A DNA stretch of 60,154 nt, taken from contig CACNXQ010000002.1 in assembly GCA_902624455.1 (NCBI GenBank), forward strand, positions 1 through 60,154, written 5' to 3'. The position numbers and the translations under genes were made by a program. The notes beneath the pieces are model-generated. The model saw only the letters and a program-made list of their open reading frames with translations. It was not told the origin of the DNA and did no database searches. Shown in pieces: positions 59,400 through 60,154 of this stretch; positions within the stretch are counted from its first letter, which is position 1; each line of letters starts with the position of its first letter. The DNA comes from an uncultured Pelagibacteraceae bacterium (GTDB lineage Bacteria > Pseudomonadota > Alphaproteobacteria > Pelagibacterales > AG-422-B15).

Positions 59400-60154
59400 T
59401 CAAGCAGATTGATACATGTTCTCAATTATATTGCTGTATTTTTCATTAATAAACTTACGCTTTAACTTCATAGTTGGAGTTAATTCGTCATCTTCAGCAG
59501 TAAGCTGAATGTCAATAAGTGAAAATTTCTTTACCTGTTCCACGGAAGCAAATTTTTTATTAACTTTAGATACCTCGCCATCTATAAGATCAACAATCTG
59601 TTTAGATTTACATAGACTTTCAAAATTTGAAAACGGGATATCATTATCTTGAGCAAATTTCATGACATTCTCTTCATCAATCATAATCAAGCACGATAAA
59701 AACTTTCTTTTATCACCTATAACGACTGCATCTGAAACAAACGGACTAAATTTAAGTTCATTCTCTATTTCAGATGGAGATATATTTTTTCCACCTGCAG
59801 TAATAATTATATCTTTTTTACGATCAGTAATTTTGATATTGCCATAGTTGTCCATCTCACCAACATCTCCTGTATGAAGCCAACCATCGATGAGAGTTTC
59901 ATTTGTTTGCTCAGGTTTGTTTAAATAGCCACAAAATACTCCTGGGCCTTTGAAAAGTATCTCACCGTCATCTGCAATGCGTACCTCTGAGTTATTAACT
60001 GCTCTTCCAACGTGACCTAGTTTGATTTCTCTAGAGTAGAATGCAGTTCCAACGCCTGCTGTTTCAGTCATGCCCCAACCTTCCCTCATGTCTATACCTA
60101 AAGAAAGATACCAATTGATTAATTCTGGAGATATAGGTGCAGCACCACTTAACG
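59400..60154 (-). CDS. AMP-binding acyl-CoA ligase, 5' end cut by window
   Basis: The C-terminal 251 codons of an acyl-CoA synthetase of the long-chain (FadD15/FAA1-type) ANL family; the rest lies beyond the window edge. Motifs are LSGAAPISPELINWYLSLG, REGWGMTET (A5), ILFKGPGVFCGY, GWLHTGDVGEMD (A7), ITDRKKDIIITAGGKNISPSEIE (A8, in pieces ITDRKKDII, GGKNISPSE) and the C-terminal PTMKLKRKFI (A10 Lys). ATP-dependent CoA activation of a fatty or aromatic acid is expected. Next to LIV-type binding proteins it is a common arrangement for aromatic or fatty acid uptake. Confidence 0.9.
   Translation of the reverse strand, partial: LSGAAPISPELINWYLSLGIDMREGWGMTETAGVGTAFYSREIKLGHVGRAVNNSEVRIADDGEILFKGPGVFCGYLNKPEQTNETLIDGWLHTGDVGEMDNYGNIKITDRKKDIIITAGGKNISPSEIENELKFSPFVSDAVVIGDKRKFLSCLIMIDEENVMKFAQDNDIPFSNFESLCKSKQIVDLIDGEVSKVNKKFASVEQVKKFSLIDIQLTAEDDELTPTMKLKRKFINEKYSNIIENMYQSA

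Noticed and set aside
1-60154. CRISPR arrays, rRNA genes, insertion sequences, or prophage genes
   Set aside because: I saw no regularly spaced repeats, no rRNA-like conserved stretch, and no transposase, integrase or phage structural motif in the window.

Overview
The window reads as a contiguous piece of chromosome from a low-GC marine alphaproteobacterium with a streamlined genome. The evidence is the strongly AT-rich sequence, gaps of a few bases or start/stop overlaps between most neighbours, the alphaproteobacterial order tatD-metG-holB-tmk-dacC-rlpA-mltB on one strand, and a gene set (DMT permeases, CaiB CoA-transferase, haloalkane dehalogenase, LIV-type transport, HD-domain oxygenase) common in open-ocean clades such as SAR11-like, HIMB59 or AEGEAN-169 groups. 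The exact clade cannot be fixed from the sequence alone.

Region by region: 1-6.8 kb is a housekeeping operon on the minus strand (deoxyribonuclease, methionyl-tRNA synthetase, DNA polymerase III delta prime, thymidylate kinase, and three cell-wall enzymes). 6.8-9.8 kb holds a transsulfuration gene pair and a phosphate acyltransferase-like gene. 9.9-14.5 kb holds two very small membrane proteins, an SCCPDH-like oxidoreductase, a RodZ-type HTH protein, HPP and DUF2177 membrane proteins, tRNA-Ser(UGA) and a DMT permease. 14.5-18.8 kb is an sdhE-mfd-caiB-yajQ operon in which Mfd is strikingly compact. 18.8-26 kb has recG, an amidase, an amine oxidase and small membrane proteins. 26.1-26.3 kb is a short transcription unit with an exceptional ribosome-binding site, a 33-codon ORF, competing hairpins and a strong terminator. 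26.3-31 kb holds a thioesterase, SDR, FMN protein, a PhnZ-like HD oxygenase, a DMT permease and a PiT-like carrier. 31-35 kb has haloalkane dehalogenase-GST-YwaF-like genes and two related membrane proteins. 35-37.8 kb is livHMG.

The most distinctive region is 37.9-47.3 kb: seven same-strand genes (two unknowns, a 1118-residue nuclease-helicase, a cytosine-5 DNA methyltransferase, a likely type II restriction endonuclease, an AIPR protein with a nuclease-like N terminus, and a DUF4116 protein) closely framed by imperfect 32-bp direct repeats. This looks like a precisely bounded anti-phage cassette inserted just beyond the livHMG operon.

After it, 47.4-53.6 kb holds small membrane and lipoprotein genes, a PQQ-type sugar dehydrogenase operon and a nitronate monooxygenase-like gene. 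From 53.6 kb to the end, one long minus-strand operon combines an acyl-CoA ligase (cut by the window edge), two tandem LIV-type binding proteins, thiamine pyrophosphokinase, a flavin monooxygenase, an enoyl-CoA hydratase and a TIGR03084 protein. It looks like uptake, CoA activation and oxidation of an organic acid, probably using the livHMG membrane part encoded 20 kb away.
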